A stretch of 64,000 nt of DNA, taken from positions 156,728-220,727 of the forward strand of contig JAEUKH010000050.1 of assembly GCA_016792845.1 (NCBI GenBank). Direction: 5' to 3'. The stretch comes from Myxococcales bacterium (GTDB lineage: Bacteria > Myxococcota_A > Polyangia > Polyangiales > Ga0077539). The notes below the pieces were generated by a model. It was not told where the DNA came from. It worked only from the letters and a program-made list of their open reading frames with translations, and did not search any database. Position 1 is the first letter of the stretch, and every line of letters starts with the position of its first letter. The translations under genes were made by a program, and so were the position numbers. Shown here one piece after another: positions 1 to 8,728 of this stretch.

Positions 1-63
1 TTGAATCAAAGCGAATTCAGGTCTGATGCGGTGATGGCCCGGCGAGTGCAGGGTGTGCGCGCC

Positions 64-1014
64 ATGCTCACTCTGAAGACGCACCGGGCGCGGCTCTCGA
101 CGACACTCCTCGCGGGGGTGATGGCGCTCGGCGGTTGCGCGGCCGACGTCGACGAGAACCTCGACCCCGCGGCGTCCTTGGGCTCTGACGAGTGGGCCGA
201 CCAGGGGCCCGAGCCGGCCGAGCAGCTCGGCTCGTCAGACGAAGAGTTTGCCGAGCTGTCGAGCGCCGTCGAGGCGGTCACGGGCACGCCGCGGTTTGAG
301 CTCCCCTTCGGGTGCGGGCAGGTTTGGGCGGGGCAGACGCGCACGAACCATAGCCCGACAAACGCCGTCGATTTCAACCGCGCCAACGACATCGGCGACG
401 CCGTCTTGGCCGCCGCCGCGGGCACCGTCTCGCGGGTCGCGAACACCGGCAGCACCAGCTACGGCCGGTGGGTCGAGATCGACCACGGGGCCGGGTATCG
501 CACCCGCTACGCCCACCTCAACTCGCAGTCGGTGCGGGTGGGGCAGCGTGTGAGCGGGGGTCAGCTCATCGGCACCGTGGGCAGCACCGGCGGCTCGTCG
601 GGGCCCCATTTGCACTACGAGCTCATCCGCAACGGGGTGACCATTCGCCCGGTGTTTCACGGCGTAACGGCCTACTTCTGGGGCACCCGAAACTACACGA
701 GCTTCAACAACTGCGCGGGCGGCGGGTCGAACAGCAACACCGGCGGGGGCAACACCGCGAGCGGGGCCGTCGCGCGGGTCAACACCCGCGGCCCCTCGCT
801 GACCGTGCGCTCGGGCCCGGGCGTTCAGTACGCCGCGGTGGGCTCGGTGCCCGACGGCGCGACGGTGCGCATCACCTGCCAGACCCGCGGGAGCAACGTG
901 TCAGGCGTGTACGGCACCTCGACCCTGTGGGATCGCATCGCCACCGGCGGCTACATCGCCGACGCCTACGTCTACACGGGCTCTGACGGCCAGGTGGCGC
1001 CAAACTGCCGCTGA
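64..1014 (+). CDS. M23 family (LytM) peptidase lipoprotein with SH3-like tail
   Basis: Predicted cell-wall metallo-endopeptidase of 316 aa. The ATG at 64 is chosen because it directly precedes a lipoprotein signal peptide ending in ALGGC; the frame is open further upstream to the window edge. After an acidic linker, an M23 domain (about residues 85-215) shows an N-terminal His...Asp zinc pair (NHSPTNAVDF) and the HLHYE motif. A bacterial SH3-like domain (VRSGPGVQYAAVGSV) fills the C-terminus. It probably cuts peptidoglycan cross-links from the outer-membrane or periplasmic face. Its stop lies one base from the stop of the convergent permease gene. Confidence 0.85.
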   Translation: MLTLKTHRARLSTTLLAGVMALGGCAADVDENLDPAASLGSDEWADQGPEPAEQLGSSDEEFAELSSAVEAVTGTPRFELPFGCGQVWAGQTRTNHSPTNAVDFNRANDIGDAVLAAAAGTVSRVANTGSTSYGRWVEIDHGAGYRTRYAHLNSQSVRVGQRVSGGQLIGTVGSTGGSSGPHLHYELIRNGVTIRPVFHGVTAYFWGTRNYTSFNNCAGGGSNSNTGGGNTASGAVARVNTRGPSLTVRSGPGVQYAAVGSVPDGATVRITCQTRGSNVSGVYGTSTLWDRIATGGYIADAYVYTGSDGQVAPNCR

Positions 1015-1015
1015 C

Positions 1016-2302
1016 TCAGCGCGCCCAACGGTAGAGCGGCCACGCGAGGCCGACGAGCCCGAGCGACACCAGCGTGGGCCCCGGGCTCTGCCACGCGAAG
1101 GCGCCCACCATCGCGAGCGTCGCGACGCCGAAGCCCCCCAACACCCACGGCGCCGCGGGCACACGAAAGGGCCTCGCCAGCGCGGCTTCGGTCTTGCGCA
1201 GGCGCCAGGTCGCCAGGGCGCCGAGGGCGTAGAAGGGCCACGCCCCGACCACGAAGAGCTCGGCGAGGCGACCCAAACCGGCCGAGGCCAGGTAGGCCAG
1301 AGAGAGCGCCGCGGTGAGCACGATCGCGAGGTCGGGCGTGCCCCGCGACGAGAGCCCCGAGAGCCGCGACCAGCGCGGCAGCTGCGTGCCGAGCGAGGCC
1401 ACCACGCGGGTGCTGGTGAGCATCCCGATGAGGCAGGCGCCGAGGGTCGAGAGGGCCACCAGGAGGCTCACAAGCCGCGCCCCCGGAGGGCCCGCGACGG
1501 CAGCCCCCAAGAGCGCTCCGGGGGCCTGTGAGGCCGCCAGCGCCGCCGTGCCGAGGGCGCGGTGGAGCGACCACGCGAAGCCGAGGTAGAGCGCCGTGAC
1601 GAGCCCCGTGCCCAACAGCAAGGCCCGCGGCACCACCCGGCCCGGGTCGCGAACTTCGGCGCCCACCGAGGTGATGTCGATCCACCCGTCGTAGGCCCAT
1701 AGCACCGGCACCACCGCGCTCAAGAGCCCCAAGCCCGTCGGCGCGGTCGCGTGGTTTGACACTGTGTCAACACTTGGTCCGAGGCGAAGCGCGAGGGCGG
1801 CCAAGACGACGAGGCCGAGCACCCGGGCCACGGTGGTGAGGCTCTGAACCCAGGCGGTTTGGGTCACCCCGGCGAGGTTGATGGCGGCCATGGCGAGCAC
1901 CACCAGGGGGGCGCCGATGCGGGGCGAGAGCCCGAAGGCCGCGCTGAGGTTGGCGGCCGAGAGGCTCGCGAAGAAGGCCACCGACGAGGGGCCGAGCACG
2001 ACGAGCATCGTCCACCCGAAGGCGAAGCCGACCGCGGGGCCGAAGGCGCGACCGAGCCACACCGAGAGGCCGCCCGAGGCGGGGAGCGCGGCCCCGAGCT
2101 CGGCCATCGAGAGGGCCCCGAGGGCGGTGAGGAGCCCTCCGACGGCCCAGACCGCGAGGGCGCCCGCGGTCGAATGGGTGCGCCGTGCGATCTCGGCGGG
2201 GGTAAAGAACACGCCGCTCCCGACCATGGCGCCGACGGTGACGAGGGTGCCATGACCGAGCCCGAGGGCTTGCCGGGCGTGCCGCTGAGACGTTGCATCC
2301 AT
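1016..2302 (-). CDS. APC-superfamily amino acid permease
   Basis: Integral membrane transporter of 428 aa, with about 12 hydrophobic segments. The N-terminus has the APC signature GAMVGSGVFFTPAEIA, the substrate-binding first helix of the family. Start taken at the ATG giving MDATSQRHARQALGLGHG; the longer open frame upstream is Arg/Pro-rich and not protein-like. The substrate cannot be told from the sequence. The gene is head-to-head with the propeller gene and the two 5' ends nearly touch, so their promoters must overlap coding sequence. It contains one copy of the TTGAC-N5-GTCAA palindrome. Confidence 0.85.
   Translation of the reverse strand: MDATSQRHARQALGLGHGTLVTVGAMVGSGVFFTPAEIARRTHSTAGALAVWAVGGLLTALGALSMAELGAALPASGGLSVWLGRAFGPAVGFAFGWTMLVVLGPSSVAFFASLSAANLSAAFGLSPRIGAPLVVLAMAAINLAGVTQTAWVQSLTTVARVLGLVVLAALALRLGPSVDTVSNHATAPTGLGLLSAVVPVLWAYDGWIDITSVGAEVRDPGRVVPRALLLGTGLVTALYLGFAWSLHRALGTAALAASQAPGALLGAAVAGPPGARLVSLLVALSTLGACLIGMLTSTRVVASLGTQLPRWSRLSGLSSRGTPDLAIVLTAALSLAYLASAGLGRLAELFVVGAWPFYALGALATWRLRKTEAALARPFRVPAAPWVLGGFGVATLAMVGAFAWQSPGPTLVSLGLVGLAWPLYRWAR
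1756..1770. repeat. TTGAC-N5-GTCAA palindrome, copy 1
   Basis: TTGACACTGTGTCAA in the permease gene. Identical to copy 2. Confidence 0.9.
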
Positions 2303-2328
2303 GGGAGCTTTCGACGACTGTGCCGCGG

Positions 2329-3585
2329 GTGGGTCGAGGCGATCTGAGAGGGGCCCTTTGGCTGGCCTTTGCCATGGAAGCGGGGTGTCGTCGAGGGGCT
2401 GCCCCGCGGGCGATGCCGCGCGACGCGGGGGTCGAGGTCGGGGTCGAGGCTGGGGTCGACGCGGGACCTCCGCCGCGACCGCGCGAGGCGGCACCGGCGG
2501 CGGCGTTGCCGGGGCGGTTTCGGCTCGACCGCCGTCACACGGGGCGATCGGGGTATGTGCTGCCGAGGGTTCCGACTGAGCGCGCGGTGCTTCGGGCGGG
2601 GCATCGCATTTCGGCGCAGGCGGTGGCCCTCGACGACGCGACCCTACTCTTCGGCGCCCACGACGGCGTGCTCTACGCGGGCGACCTGTCGGGCGCGCTG
2701 CGATGGCGCGCGAACCTCGTCGACCGCATCTACACCACCCCTTTGGTGACCGAGTCTGCGGTCTACGTCGGCTCAGACGCCGACCGCATGGTCTCGCTGA
2801 CCCCGCGCGGTCACATCTCGGTGGCGCTCGGCACCGACGACGACGCCGACACCTCGGCCAACCGCAGCGACGACGGCGCGATCTATTTCACCGCGGGGCG
2901 CACCCTCTACCGCGTCGACGCCGACATGACCGTGCGTTGGCGCACGGTGTTCGGAGGCAAGCTGTACAGCGCGCCGGCCCTCTTCGACGACGGCACGGTG
3001 GTGCTCGGATGCCAAGACGATCACATCTACGCGGTCAACCCCGACGGCCGCATTCGCTGGCAATTCAGCACCGGCGGTGACGTCGACGCGACCCCCGCGG
3101 TGGGCGCCGACGGCACCGTCTACGTCGGCAGCGACGACGGCGCGCTCTACGCGCTCACGCCCGACGGCGCGCTGCGCTGGCGCACGCCGCTCGGCGGATA
3201 CATTCGCGCGGGGGCAGGGCTCTCGCTCGATCACGGCGTGGTGGTGGGCACCTACGGGCCGCGCCCCGGGGTGGTGATGCTCGACGCCGACACCGGCGCG
3301 ATTCGCTGGCGCCACAGCATCGCCGGGCCGCCCAGCGCCGACTACGGCGTGCTCAGCGCGCCGCTCATCGACGCCGAGGGGGCCATCGCCATCGGCACCC
3401 CCGACGACAGCGTGCTGATCTTCGAAGAAGACGGCCGCCTCAGGGCGCGCATCGCCGTGCCGGGCGACGTCGACGCGCCGCCGGTGTTGATGGGCGACGC
3501 GACCCTGGTGGTGGGCTGCGACGACGGCGCGATGCGGGTCTTCGGCGAGCCGCCGGTCGACCCTCACAGCGTGGTCGTTCACTGA
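2329..3585 (+). CDS. PQQ-like beta-propeller repeat lipoprotein
   Basis: Exported beta-propeller protein of about 418 aa. Repeats of the type GTVYVGSDDGALYALTPDG...LRW run through most of the protein (about residues 75-405), the pattern of PQQ-like/BamB-type blades. No PQQ-enzyme catalytic domain is seen, so a scaffold or binding role is more likely than a dehydrogenase. The start is uncertain: GTG 2329 gives a short hydrophobic segment followed by EAGC, a plausible lipobox; GTG 2320, ATG 2293 and ATG 2374 are alternatives. A DAG-rich linker follows, as in other lipoproteins of this window. Confidence 0.7.
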   Translation: MGRGDLRGALWLAFAMEAGCRRGAAPRAMPRDAGVEVGVEAGVDAGPPPRPREAAPAAALPGRFRLDRRHTGRSGYVLPRVPTERAVLRAGHRISAQAVALDDATLLFGAHDGVLYAGDLSGALRWRANLVDRIYTTPLVTESAVYVGSDADRMVSLTPRGHISVALGTDDDADTSANRSDDGAIYFTAGRTLYRVDADMTVRWRTVFGGKLYSAPALFDDGTVVLGCQDDHIYAVNPDGRIRWQFSTGGDVDATPAVGADGTVYVGSDDGALYALTPDGALRWRTPLGGYIRAGAGLSLDHGVVVGTYGPRPGVVMLDADTGAIRWRHSIAGPPSADYGVLSAPLIDAEGAIAIGTPDDSVLIFEEDGRLRARIAVPGDVDAPPVLMGDATLVVGCDDGAMRVFGEPPVDPHSVVVH

Positions 3586-3730
3586 AGCCGAGGGGTGTGG
3601 CGCGGCGACCCCAGTGTCGACCCCAGGCGACACCCCGCGATGACCGCAAAAGGGCTGCGGTGAACGTATTCTGCGGGCGGTACAACCGATGCAGAAACGG
3701 CACAACCCATCTACGCGAGGTGATCTCACA

Positions 3731-4231
3731 ATGAAGCAAGCGACGCGACGCGATCGGATCATGCCACTGGCCTTCGGGGTCGCGGCGCTGGCCTTGGCGC
3801 TCCCGGCGACGGCGTCGGCGCAGCTTCGGGCGAGCGCCTTTGCGGGGGCTGAGTTTCTGCGGCAGGGCGGCGGGGCGGGGGTGCTGCGCGGCGAGGCCTC
3901 GATCTCGCTGCTGCCGTTCATTCACGTTGGGGCGTATTTACAAGGCAATCGTGACTTCAACGAGGCGGTCACGGCGCCCTCCGCGGGCGGCTTCCTGGCC
4001 TTTCGCCCGGGCATCCCTTTCACCCGTTGGGATCCGATGGCCTTCGCCTCGCTCGGGTGGACGCGGGTCGGCAACGACGACGGCGGCGTGCTCAACCTCG
4101 GCGGCGCTCTGGTGCGCCACAGCCTGCCCTTTCTAGACCTTGAGTTTCGCGGGGCGCTCGTTCAGCACCTCGGCATGAGCCAAGGCAACACGGGCTTTCA
4201 GGTCGCCATCGGTCTCTCGCTGCACCCCTGA
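3731..4231 (+). CDS. Secreted or outer-membrane protein of unknown function
   Basis: Protein of 166 aa with a clear Sec signal peptide ending ATASAQ. The ATG at 3731 is preceded by a good Shine-Dalgarno (GAGGTG, 8 bases upstream), which rules out the earlier in-frame ATG. The mature part has alternating hydrophobic stretches with Gly and aromatic residues (for example RASAFAGAEFL and GASLRW-like strands) and ends on a hydrophobic residue region, resembling a small outer-membrane beta-barrel. No family recognised. Confidence 0.65.
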   Translation: MKQATRRDRIMPLAFGVAALALALPATASAQLRASAFAGAEFLRQGGGAGVLRGEASISLLPFIHVGAYLQGNRDFNEAVTAPSAGGFLAFRPGIPFTRWDPMAFASLGWTRVGNDDGGVLNLGGALVRHSLPFLDLEFRGALVQHLGMSQGNTGFQVAIGLSLHP

Positions 4232-4238
4232 GCGCGGC

Positions 4239-6017
4239 TCAACGGAAGGGCGCGGCGCTCGCCTGACCGCTGAGCCTTCGCACGAGCCGGTTGAGGGTGT
4301 CGACGACCTCGTCGAGGCCCTCGGGCTCGGGGGTCGCCCCTGGCCGCGACCAGGCCACGCCTTGGGCGCTCAGCTCGACCCGCGCGCCCCCTTGGCGCAG
4401 CCGCGTGAGCATCGCGGCGCTCTCGTCATCGAGCCGCAGGGGCTCGCCCGTGACGTCGCTTGAGAGCCGCAGCTTCTCGCTGAGGGCCTCGTCGACCTCG
4501 AACACCACCACGGTCTCGTCGACGGTCTCAGCGTCGCGCCAGAGGTGCCCCGCCCTGCACGGCGACACCGTGCCGCCGAGCCCGTGAACGAACACCCGCC
4601 CGGCCTCGAAGCGGCCCCCTCGCGCGCGCGCCCAGGCCCGCCACGGCGCCTCGGCCTCACGCAACGCGGCCGGCGCGGCGATCTGGGCGCGGCCTCGGTC
4701 GACCGCGGCGGCGAACTGGCGCAGGGCCACCACGAAGCGCTCGAGGGCGGCCTCGTCGATGCCGGCGCCCCGCAGCGAGAGCTTCGCCCCGTCGTCGTCG
4801 ACCTGAACCTCGTCGAGGCTCAACAGGGGCTCCCACACCGCGGGGGAGAGAAAGCCCGTGAGCTGCGCGAGCTCGCGCCCACGCAAGAGAAACGCGCGGT
4901 CGAAGGCCGCCACCCCGAGGCGATGCCGCGCCGCGAAGACGTCGGCCCAACGCCCAGGCCGGAGCGCGAGGTCGAGCCCCAAGGGCGCCCACCCCAAGGT
5001 CGCCACCGTCATCGGCCCCTCGGCGGCGCTCATCTCTGCGCGTACTTTGATTGACACTGTGTCAAGACTCCCGAAGAGCGTGTCGGCTTCGGGGTCATAG
5101 ACGAGGCCGTGCCTTTGCCCCACGCCGTGCCAGAGCTGAGCGCGTCGGGCTTTGCCGACCGCGGGGGTGGAGGTTACGCTCGCCTCGGCGCCCACCAGCG
5201 GCAACACCGTGAGGGGGATCGACAAGAGTTGACGCTCTGTCAAAGTATGCTGGACGGCGACCTCGAGGGCCCACTCCAGGTGGCCGAGCGTGGCGGCGAA
5301 GCTGCACGGCGCGTCGGGGGCGAGGCGCAGGGCGAAGGGCAGGGCGTGCTGGTCACCCGGGCTGCCTTCGAAGACGCGGGCGGTGTAGCGGGCGAGCTCG
5401 TGCTGGCGGGCGTAGGGGCGGTAGGTGGTCTCGCGGGCCACGAACGACACCGTGACGGCGCGTACGCGGTGGTGGCTGACGTTGCCGAGCGAGAGCTGCC
5501 CGCGCAAGACGCCGCCGGGCGAGACCGCGACCTGCGAGAGGGCGCACTCGGCGTAGAGGTCGGTGCCGCGGGCCTCGCCCTCGTGCGAGCGGAAGACCCA
5601 CGGAGAGGCTTGCGCCGCCGCGGGGGGCGGCATCACCGTGACGGCGTATTGCTTGTCGACGTCGGGCCACCAAGGGATGTCGACCTTCACGTCGAGGGTG
5701 TACTGAACCGACAGCGCGACCCCCTGGTACGACGGCGGCACCCGCCCGGGGAAGGGGAAGCGCGCCCGATACCGGTGCTCGCCGGTGTCGAGCCGTTCGG
5801 GCAAAAAGCGCGTCTCTAGGCCCACCCAGTGGTGCTCCTGGCGGGTGTGGGTCTTGCCGTCAGACCACCGCGAGACCTCGACGCCGCGCAGGGTCAGCAC
5901 GATCTCGTCGACCGGCGTCGGTGACTTCGAGAAGAAGCGCGCGTCGACCTCGAGCACGTCACCAGGCCGCACGAACTGCGGCAAAAAACGGATCTCGACC
6001 TCAGGCTGGCGGCGCAT
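4239..6017 (-). CDS. Arrestin-like (Spo0M/SpoOM-type N-domain) protein
   Basis: Protein of 592 aa. The first ~280 residues look like two arrestin-type beta-sandwich domains: RPGDVLEVDARFFSKSP, a charged inter-strand motif and LDVKVDIPWWPDVDK, as in sporulation-control Spo0M/arrestin-N proteins. The remaining half (about 290-590) matches nothing I recognise. No signal peptide, so probably cytosolic. Start set at MRRQPEVEIRF because the longer frame upstream lacks domain character. The gene carries two copies of the TTGAC-N5-GTCAA palindrome (5051 and 5229). Confidence 0.6.
   Translation of the reverse strand: MRRQPEVEIRFLPQFVRPGDVLEVDARFFSKSPTPVDEIVLTLRGVEVSRWSDGKTHTRQEHHWVGLETRFLPERLDTGEHRYRARFPFPGRVPPSYQGVALSVQYTLDVKVDIPWWPDVDKQYAVTVMPPPAAAQASPWVFRSHEGEARGTDLYAECALSQVAVSPGGVLRGQLSLGNVSHHRVRAVTVSFVARETTYRPYARQHELARYTARVFEGSPGDQHALPFALRLAPDAPCSFAATLGHLEWALEVAVQHTLTERQLLSIPLTVLPLVGAEASVTSTPAVGKARRAQLWHGVGQRHGLVYDPEADTLFGSLDTVSIKVRAEMSAAEGPMTVATLGWAPLGLDLALRPGRWADVFAARHRLGVAAFDRAFLLRGRELAQLTGFLSPAVWEPLLSLDEVQVDDDGAKLSLRGAGIDEAALERFVVALRQFAAAVDRGRAQIAAPAALREAEAPWRAWARARGGRFEAGRVFVHGLGGTVSPCRAGHLWRDAETVDETVVVFEVDEALSEKLRLSSDVTGEPLRLDDESAAMLTRLRQGGARVELSAQGVAWSRPGATPEPEGLDEVVDTLNRLVRRLSGQASAAPFR
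5051..5065. repeat. TTGAC-N5-GTCAA palindrome, copy 2
   Basis: TTGACACTGTGTCAA in the arrestin-like gene. Confidence 0.9.
5229..5243. repeat. TTGAC-N5-GTCAA palindrome, copy 3
   Basis: TTGACGCTCTGTCAA in the arrestin-like gene, 178 bases from copy 2. Confidence 0.9.
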
Positions 6018-6115
6018 CGTGGCCCCGAGTGTAACGAGCCCCAGAGGGCCGGGCGGGCACAAACGTCGCTCAGCCAGTTGCGCCCGCGCCGCAGAGTGCG
6101 AGACAACCCGCGGAT

Positions 6116-8728
6116 ATGGCTCCGCAGCTTCGATGGGTGAGACATTCGGCGCTCTTTGCGGCGTTCGCGCTCGGGTGCAGCGACAACGCGCCGCCGCCCT
6201 TTGGGGTCGACGCGGGCGCCGTTGACGCAGGAGCCTCCGAGGCCGCGGTCGACGCGGGCGAAGACGTCGCGGCCGCGGATGGAGCCCAAGACGGCGCGAC
6301 GGCTGACGCCGGCAACCCTGCGGCGAAGGCGTGCGAAGCGGGCGACGCCGTTGACGACGGCGTGACCCTCGACGCGCAGACCTTCGAGGGCAGCCGCGCG
6401 GTGCAGACGGGGTGCTTCTCGTTCGAGACGGGGCCGACGCGGTACTACCGCGCGCTGGTGGGGCGCGACGAGACCCTCGACGTGACCGCGACGCGGCTCG
6501 AAGGCGGCGCGAGCTTCGTGCCCACCCTGCGCATCTTGCCCGCTTGCGGGAGCAACCGCTGCATCACCCAGAGCGTGGCCTCGCGTACGGGCAACGCCAC
6601 CACCGCCCGGTGGACCAACCTCTCAGACCGCGACCAGACCGTCTTCATCGCGGTGAGCCCGGCGCAGACCATGAGCGACGCGGGGCGCTTCTCGCTCTCG
6701 GTGAATGTGGGGCGCGGGGCCCGCAATGCCACCTGCGCGCGGGCCCAGGCGGTCAACGACGGCAGCAGCTTCAGCGCCCTCTCGTTCGCCGACGCGAGCG
6801 ACGTGCTCACGGCCTGCGCGGGCTCGCCGGTGACCTCGACCGGGGCGACGCTCTATTACCGCGCGACGGTGCCGCCGGGGCAGCTCCTCACGGCGACCTC
6901 GTCGCCCTCGCAGACCCTGGCCAACAGCCCGTTCTTGCGGGTGATTCAGGCCTGCGGCGCGAACACCTGCCTCGCCCACTCGGGCGCGACGAGCACCTCG
7001 GGCAACACCGTGCGCTATCGCAACGACACCACAGCGCCCCGCGAGGTGATCGTCGCCGCGTCGAACTACCCGGCCACCAACACGGTGCCCTTCTCGATGT
7101 CGTTCACGCTGCGGGCGCCTCCGGCCAACGCGAGCTGCGCGGGCGCCACCGCGGTCACCGCCGACACCCCCGCGCGCGGGCAGAACACCGTCGACGCGAG
7201 CGACACGCCGATGGCCTGCGCGGGCGTGGCCGCCGCGGGGCCGGCGCTCTATCACCGGGTGAGCATCCCCGCGGGGCAGATGATGGTCGCGACGGCGACC
7301 CGCACCAACGGCACCTCGAACCTCGTGATGCGGGCCTACACGGGCTGCAACACGGCCTGCGCGGCCACCACCCAGACCAGCACCGCGGCCATGCAGGTGC
7401 TGCGCTATCCGAACCCGAGCGCGAACCCGCAAGAGGTCATCCTCGCGGTGTCGAGCGCCACCGGCGGGCAGAGCCTCACCTATGACCTCGCGGTGACCTT
7501 TCGCGCGACGGCGCCCAACGCGCTCTGCGCGAACGCCGAGCGGGTGATGGGCGACAGCGCCCTCAGCAACGTCAGCACCGAGGCCGCGACCGACACCCTC
7601 GCGGCGTGCCTCAGCGCCACCGTGGCCAGCGGGCCGGTGCGCTACTACGCGGTCGATGTGCCTGCAAACACAGCGCTTTCGGCGACTCTGACGCCGCGCA
7701 CGATCCCCACGGCGTCGAGCGGCACGGTGCGCATCTACCCGGCCTGCGGGGCCATGACCTGCGCGGCCGCGAGCCCGAGGAACACCACCCCGGGGCCGGT
7801 GACGGCGCGGGTGGTGAACGGCCCGATGCCCGCCACGATGATCGTCGCGGCGGGGGTCGACGGGGTCGCCAACACGGGCAGCTTCGACCTCGCCTTCGCG
7901 CTGCAAGCGGCGGCGTCGAACAGCACCTGCATGGCGCCGCGGAGCGTCGGGCCTGACACCCGGCTCATGGCCGAGAACCTCACCGACGGGCGCGACGTTC
8001 CGCCGACGTGCACGGGGTCGCCGTCGGTGATGAGCCCGGGGCTGTGGTACCTCGCCGAAGTGCCCGCGGGGCAGACCCTCGTCGCCGCGGCCCGTCGCCC
8101 CACCGGCACCCCCTTGTGGACGCCCGTGATCCGCGCCTTCCCCGCGTGCGGCGCCACGGCGTGTCTCACCTCGTCGAGCGTGGGCGCGGTGCCCGAGCAG
8201 TCGGCCATCGTGTACCAGAACACCACCTCGATGACCGAGCGGGTGACCCTCGCCGTGAACAGCGGCACCACCAACGTGAGCGGCCCCGTGGCCCTCTCGG
8301 TGCGGGTGCGCCCCGCCGCGAGCAACGGCACCTGCATGGCCGCGACGCGCGTCACGGGGCCCAACGAGACGCTCAGCGACCAGCACCTCCGCGAGGGGCA
8401 GTTTACCAGCCCGACCTGCACCGGCACCGGGGCTGGCCCCGGCGGTTTCGGCTTGTTCTACCGGGTCAACGTCGCCGCGGGGCAGACCCTCAACGTCACC
8501 GCGACGCGGCTCGCGGGCTCGGCCCCGTGGTGGCCCGTGCTCGAAGTGCTCGACACCTGCGACCGCGCGACCTGCCTCGCGGTGTCGGCTCCGGGCACCA
8601 CCGGCGTCAGCACGGCGCGCTACACCAACAGCGCCATGGCGCCGCGCGAGGTCGTCGTCGCGGTGACCCCGAGCACGCCCGTGTCGTCGACGCTCTTTGA
8701 CATCAACTTCACCCTCGGTGGCCCGTGA
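6116..8728 (+). CDS. Large lipoprotein with six PPC-like repeats
   Basis: Predicted surface lipoprotein of 870 aa. The signal peptide ends in ALGCSD (Cys at the lipobox), followed by a DAG/Ala-rich linker of about 40 residues. Six homologous units of about 130-135 aa follow, each starting with a N-x-x-C-x-x-A-x-x-V motif, then YYRA/LYHRV-type strands and an ACG..TCL loop; this resembles pre-peptidase C-terminal (PPC) beta-sandwich domains. Each unit has conserved Cys pairs suited to disulfides. Its stop overlaps the ATG of the next lipoprotein gene (TGATG), so the two are probably co-translated. No catalytic domain is visible. Confidence 0.75.
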   Translation: MAPQLRWVRHSALFAAFALGCSDNAPPPFGVDAGAVDAGASEAAVDAGEDVAAADGAQDGATADAGNPAAKACEAGDAVDDGVTLDAQTFEGSRAVQTGCFSFETGPTRYYRALVGRDETLDVTATRLEGGASFVPTLRILPACGSNRCITQSVASRTGNATTARWTNLSDRDQTVFIAVSPAQTMSDAGRFSLSVNVGRGARNATCARAQAVNDGSSFSALSFADASDVLTACAGSPVTSTGATLYYRATVPPGQLLTATSSPSQTLANSPFLRVIQACGANTCLAHSGATSTSGNTVRYRNDTTAPREVIVAASNYPATNTVPFSMSFTLRAPPANASCAGATAVTADTPARGQNTVDASDTPMACAGVAAAGPALYHRVSIPAGQMMVATATRTNGTSNLVMRAYTGCNTACAATTQTSTAAMQVLRYPNPSANPQEVILAVSSATGGQSLTYDLAVTFRATAPNALCANAERVMGDSALSNVSTEAATDTLAACLSATVASGPVRYYAVDVPANTALSATLTPRTIPTASSGTVRIYPACGAMTCAAASPRNTTPGPVTARVVNGPMPATMIVAAGVDGVANTGSFDLAFALQAAASNSTCMAPRSVGPDTRLMAENLTDGRDVPPTCTGSPSVMSPGLWYLAEVPAGQTLVAAARRPTGTPLWTPVIRAFPACGATACLTSSSVGAVPEQSAIVYQNTTSMTERVTLAVNSGTTNVSGPVALSVRVRPAASNGTCMAATRVTGPNETLSDQHLREGQFTSPTCTGTGAGPGGFGLFYRVNVAAGQTLNVTATRLAGSAPWWPVLEVLDTCDRATCLAVSAPGTTGVSTARYTNSAMAPREVVVAVTPSTPVSSTLFDINFTLGGP

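Noticed and set aside
3669..3696. Inverted repeat TTCTGC...GCAGAA upstream of the 3731 gene
   Set aside because: Only 6 bp with a 16-base centre; expected by chance.
6623..8386. Long minus-strand open frame opposite the PPC lipoprotein
   Set aside because: His/Arg/Gly-rich sequence without domains; an artefact of third-position G/C bias in the true gene.
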